Under the pieces are notes generated by a model that was not told where the DNA came from, did no database searches, and saw only the letters and a list, made by a program, of their open reading frames with translations. From Phalacrocorax aristotelis (Eukaryota > Chordata > Aves > Suliformes > Phalacrocoracidae): a DNA stretch of 64,000 nt. Below, piece by piece: positions 60,187 through 64,000 of the stretch (the stretch's first letter is position 1; each line of letters opens with the position of its first letter). The stretch spans positions 31,746,226 to 31,810,225 of the forward strand of contig NC_134276.1 in assembly GCF_949628215.1 (NCBI RefSeq). Direction: 5' to 3'. A program made the position numbers and the translations under genes.

Positions 60187-63100
60187 CCTGCTTGAAATGT
60201 GTTGCTCTACCCATCATAAAGACTGTTTCTTCAGAGCTCACTTGGAATATGTATATTGTGAAAAGGTATTTAAGTCTAAGTTAAAAGACGCTTCCTCCTA
60301 GATCTGTACAGCTGTGCCTTAAAGAGAATGTTCCTAGTTGTTTTGGTGGTGTTTGGTGTGGGTTTTTTTTTTTAATAAAGAAGTGTTAAGCTAATGCAGT
60401 TGTTGCTGGAGTGATCCTCAAGTTGAGAGAAAGATGCCTGTTTCCTACCTAGCTTTTTGTAAATGGCTAAGCTGCTAGATGCGAGTGCTGCCTATTTGTT
60501 TTGAAGTCACAGGCTGAATGTTTCAAGGGGAAAGGATCACCTAACTCCCCTGACCTAGGGCTTTGCAGAGACAGGGCTACTGAGATCTGAATTGCTTATT
60601 TTTATAGCAACTGACCCATGCTTGAGCATGACCTGCCTTTCTCAGTGTGTGCCTGAATTTTGGAAACTTAGATGGTGTGGTGTCAAGGACTGTTTTGTCT
60701 CCCCCTTTTTGTATGCTTGACCTCACCAACACATACTAATTTCTCTGATATTTTGGATGGAGTTGCTTTGGGGTCCTAGATGTAATCAGGGCTCTGTATT
60801 ACTTAACTGTAATACACATGTGAGAACGCACAGTTGCTGCCCAGTTCTTTCCAGTTCAACCAGAATAAAGGGCGAGGAAGAGAGGTGTAGCTCACAGAGC
60901 AGAGGGGACAACAGTAGGAACAAGGCACCTTCTTCCTAGCCCCTTCCTTTTAGCTATTTCTGTTCTCTTCACCTTTCATTGGCAGCTGACTTTTCTTTCA
61001 TATTTAACATTCATCTTCACAAGCCAAGGCATCTCCCAGCCACCCTCCATTTGTTTATCAACCTCTTCCTTGTCCTTTCTTGAAAGTAAAGCTAAAACCA
61101 TCTCAATCACCTTTGGTTCTGAAGTGCTATCTCAGCCAAAATCCTACTTGCGCTCGCTTGCTGGTGGGTAACTGCTCCTAGTAGTTGTGATGTGTATCCT
61201 CTTTACAGAATATGTCCCGCTGAAGAGCTGCTACCTCCATCGGCCCAGGGCCTTGTGAGGCAGTGCCATCGAAAATGCTTTCCCAGCTCATGGGAAGTCT
61301 GGATCTGTCTTAATGGCATGTAAATATAACACAACGAAACATGCTGGAAAATAAGCACTCATGGCTTTCGATGGAAGACCTTGTATGACTTGCATCAAAC
61401 CATGTAATTTCCTTCTGTAGCGTAGTAGTAGGTCTTGTAGATAACATGACATCTACAGCTTCCCTTTGCTCAAGTTACGTGAGGTTTCTGGCACTACCCA
61501 ATACAATATTTCCCTATGCAAGCAGAGGGCTTGGTGCGATGAAGCTCTTAGCTGGGCAGGCCCACAGTCAGGGAATAGCGGTTCACTGCAGAGTGGAAAG
61601 ACCCAGGGAGTGAGATCGTGCTGTGGTCTGTCCTGGGTCTGACTCTAGCTGGTGTTTTCCTTAATAGCATTTGTGATGGGAGCATGTGCTTATTAAATGT
61701 CTAGGTGCCATAAAGTTAGGAGAGGCTTCAAGTGCACTTGAAGACAAGAACAAAATTCAAAATTAATTTACAGGGTGAAATTTGAGAGGCAAAACTTGAG
61801 GTGTTTCACCTGGACTGTGGTAACAAACACCAGGGAACCAGTAGCCAGGCAGCAGTTGCAGAAAAGGCAGAAGGGGAGGTAGCTGAGGTGTATTATTGCA
61901 GAAAAGAAGCACATTTTAAAAGGATAAATAAAGAGAAGGATTGCTCTCCTTGAAATCTTCAATGGGGTAACATAGGCAATTTTCAACATATCTTTCACCA
62001 GGGCAGATATGTTTTGGAGAAGGTAGGTTAGAGCAGTCCGAAACAGAAAGGCAGTGGTCTAAAAAGTAATCAGGGTGGGCAGTGAGGGATCTTCAGCTTA
62101 ATTTGGTTTGGCAGAGCAGACTTATATTAGATCTCACTTCTCCCCCAAAGCACATCCTTCCTTGTTTGAAAATGCTTCCTTGTTCCTAGCTGGCAGGGAA
62201 GCCCATTGCCTCCCTCAAATATTCAGCCTCTTTGACAGCAAAAAATAAATTCCTTCAAATCCCCTGAGACTCCTGCTTTCAAAAAGCTGGTCCGTGCTCC
62301 CTAATTACAGAGAATTTAAAGGGAGAGAGAACCATTGTGATGTAAAAAGATGATAATGCAGAAAAAATGGAGGAGAGTGGGTTAGTCCTACAGCTGGATG
62401 ACCCTTGGGTTTAGCTGCATCATATTCGGTGACATCATTCAAATGTTTTACTGAAGTCTTTCCTGCTTTCCAAGCTCATGTTGCTCTGTTGTCCTCCACT
62501 GTGGGAAGTTGTGACCTTGTCAGAAGGCAGCTGACTCTGCCTCTGCCATCAGCTCTCTCTGGCCACCTACTCCTCTGGACAGCACGGCTGCTGGGCTCAG
62601 GTTTCCCTTGTTCAAGTTGTGTGCCTGGCAGCAGAGCGTGGGCATGTTACATGCAAGCAAAAGCAGGGGCAGAGAGCACATGACATCATTTTCTATCAGC
62701 TAACAGACCAAAAGCTGAGAGGTTTGCCTCCCCTTTTATGCAGCCTATATTGCATTGGCACTGTATTATCCATTTGCTGTCTCATTGATTCGCATACTTC
62801 ACACAGGCTAACGTGGCTTCCTACACGTCCACCCATTTACGTTGCTCTGAAAAGTGCAAGTCAGTTGGAAACATCCTGGCTTTCCTAGTTCCCGCCTGTA
62901 ATTACACAACGTCATCGGTATTATCAGTGTTAGCACAGCTTCTCATACCAGATCTGTAGTTTTCTTCATTTAAGCATTCTCACCAGCTGACATGCACACT
63001 GAGGGAATTAAATCAGCCCAAACCTGCTGGAGTGGTGTGACTTTGTGTTTAGTGTTCAGAAGTACCTTCTAATTACCTCACTCATTAGATTAACACACAG

Positions 63101-64000
63101 ACACAACTTTATTTGAGGCTCTATCTATCTTCAGAGTTAATTTTCTTCCACCTTCGCCACCTTTTCATGTCCTCTATTAATTTGGACGTGTCCATATTTG
63201 ACCATTCTGAGGTATTTTACCCATTTCAAGAGGGGCAGGGGATGCAGGACTTAGCTAGTTAGTAGGGAGTTGGCCAAGTCTGGAGCTTTCTGGCAGCTTC
63301 AGGCAATACCTTCTGCCCTAAGCATGAGCAAACAGCAAGTGTATGGCAATGGTTCCTTGGAATAAGTAGAACTCTCTTGCTTTTCATTTGGATGCAGCCT
63401 GGAAAGTTAATGGAGTATTTGGCAGATAGAAACCAGGCTGCAGAGAACAGTTTTAACAGTCCCACATCTTGTAGGAGGTCTGTGCCATCAAACCATTTCT
63501 GTTTGCAGCACCAGCCTGCTGGGAAGGTGGCCGTCCTGCAGGTCCTGCATGCCAGGGACCCAGTCCTCCTGCTCTCGAAGGTCCCACATGCTATGCAGGC
63601 CAGGGTGAAGTGGCTGAGCAGCATTGTGGCTGCGTGCTGTTCTCCTGGATACTTTCCGGAATTAGAAGTTCATCCTGAAGGAATGGAGTAGGCTGCGAAG
63701 AACACATCTCTGGCCTCAAGACTAGAGTTGAGATGAGATGATGCTAAGTGACTCAAAACACAATGCTGTCGTGATGAATTTCTTACCTGTTAGCAAATAT
63801 AAGTGTTCAAACTGATTAAGGCCAGAAGCAATAAAGTTTTGACGCTTGCCTTTTTTGCATCTTTTCATCTTGTTCAAATATCTGAAACCTGACTGAATTC
63901 AAGAATGAGTTTCGTGTCACATTCCAGAGTGAGTTTTTCATCAGCAACTGGTTTTTCTTGGTATTCTACATTTGCCTCATGCGTAGAGGCATTCACATGC
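60187..64000. other. Gene-poor flank, distal part
   Basis: I recognise no coding exon. Frames at 62405-62888 and 63377-63691 are short and unlike known families. AATAAA at 63830-63835 is followed by T/GT-rich DNA and could end an unidentified transcript. About 62886-63245 has several TAATTA/ATTAG motifs and a composition suggestive of a regulatory element, treated under findings. The rest is unassigned. Confidence 0.45.

Overview
This is a stretch of vertebrate nuclear DNA, almost certainly from a bird. Three split genes with canonical GT-AG introns encode close relatives of human MED4, NUDT15 and SUCLA2. Interspersed repeats are sparse and consist mainly of CR1 LINE fragments, whose 3' ends carry the ATTCTATGATTCTAT-type tail. 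One LTR in the 3' flank belongs to a type I know from avian ERV-L-like elements. The species cannot be fixed from the sequence alone. Function statements below rest on protein families I recognise from their sequence; no database search was possible.

Layout. 1-1200: gene-free flank. 1200-1900: CpG-rich promoter of MED4. 1437-9888 (+): MED4, seven coding exons, 258 residues, with a poly(A) signal at 10451. 10.5-14.3 kb: tail-to-tail interval that probably includes the NUDT15 3' UTR and holds an old CR1 remnant. 15754-14330 (-): NUDT15, three coding exons, 162 residues, with a CR1 copy in intron 2 and a CpG-rich promoter with a consensus CRE. 16-26 kb: gene-free, with two old CR1 remnants and a diverged direct duplication. 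26437-52246 (+): SUCLA2, eleven coding exons, 463 residues. Its 13-kb intron 2 holds a 2.8-kb CR1, and intron 8 holds a CR1 of the same subfamily in the opposite orientation. 53-64 kb: gene-poor flank with a solo LTR and a few simple-sequence tracts.

The order SUCLA2-NUDT15-MED4 matches the conserved human chromosome 13 block near ITM2B and RB1, read here in reverse. The three genes share no pathway: MED4 is a Mediator subunit, NUDT15 a nucleotide hydrolase, and SUCLA2 a mitochondrial TCA-cycle subunit. Their neighbourhood reflects old synteny, not an operon-like unit.

I found no new gene system. The observations most worth testing are the near-identical inverted CR1 pair flanking SUCLA2 exons 3-8, the diverged direct repeat at 16.5/17.3 kb, and two candidate conserved non-coding stretches downstream of SUCLA2.
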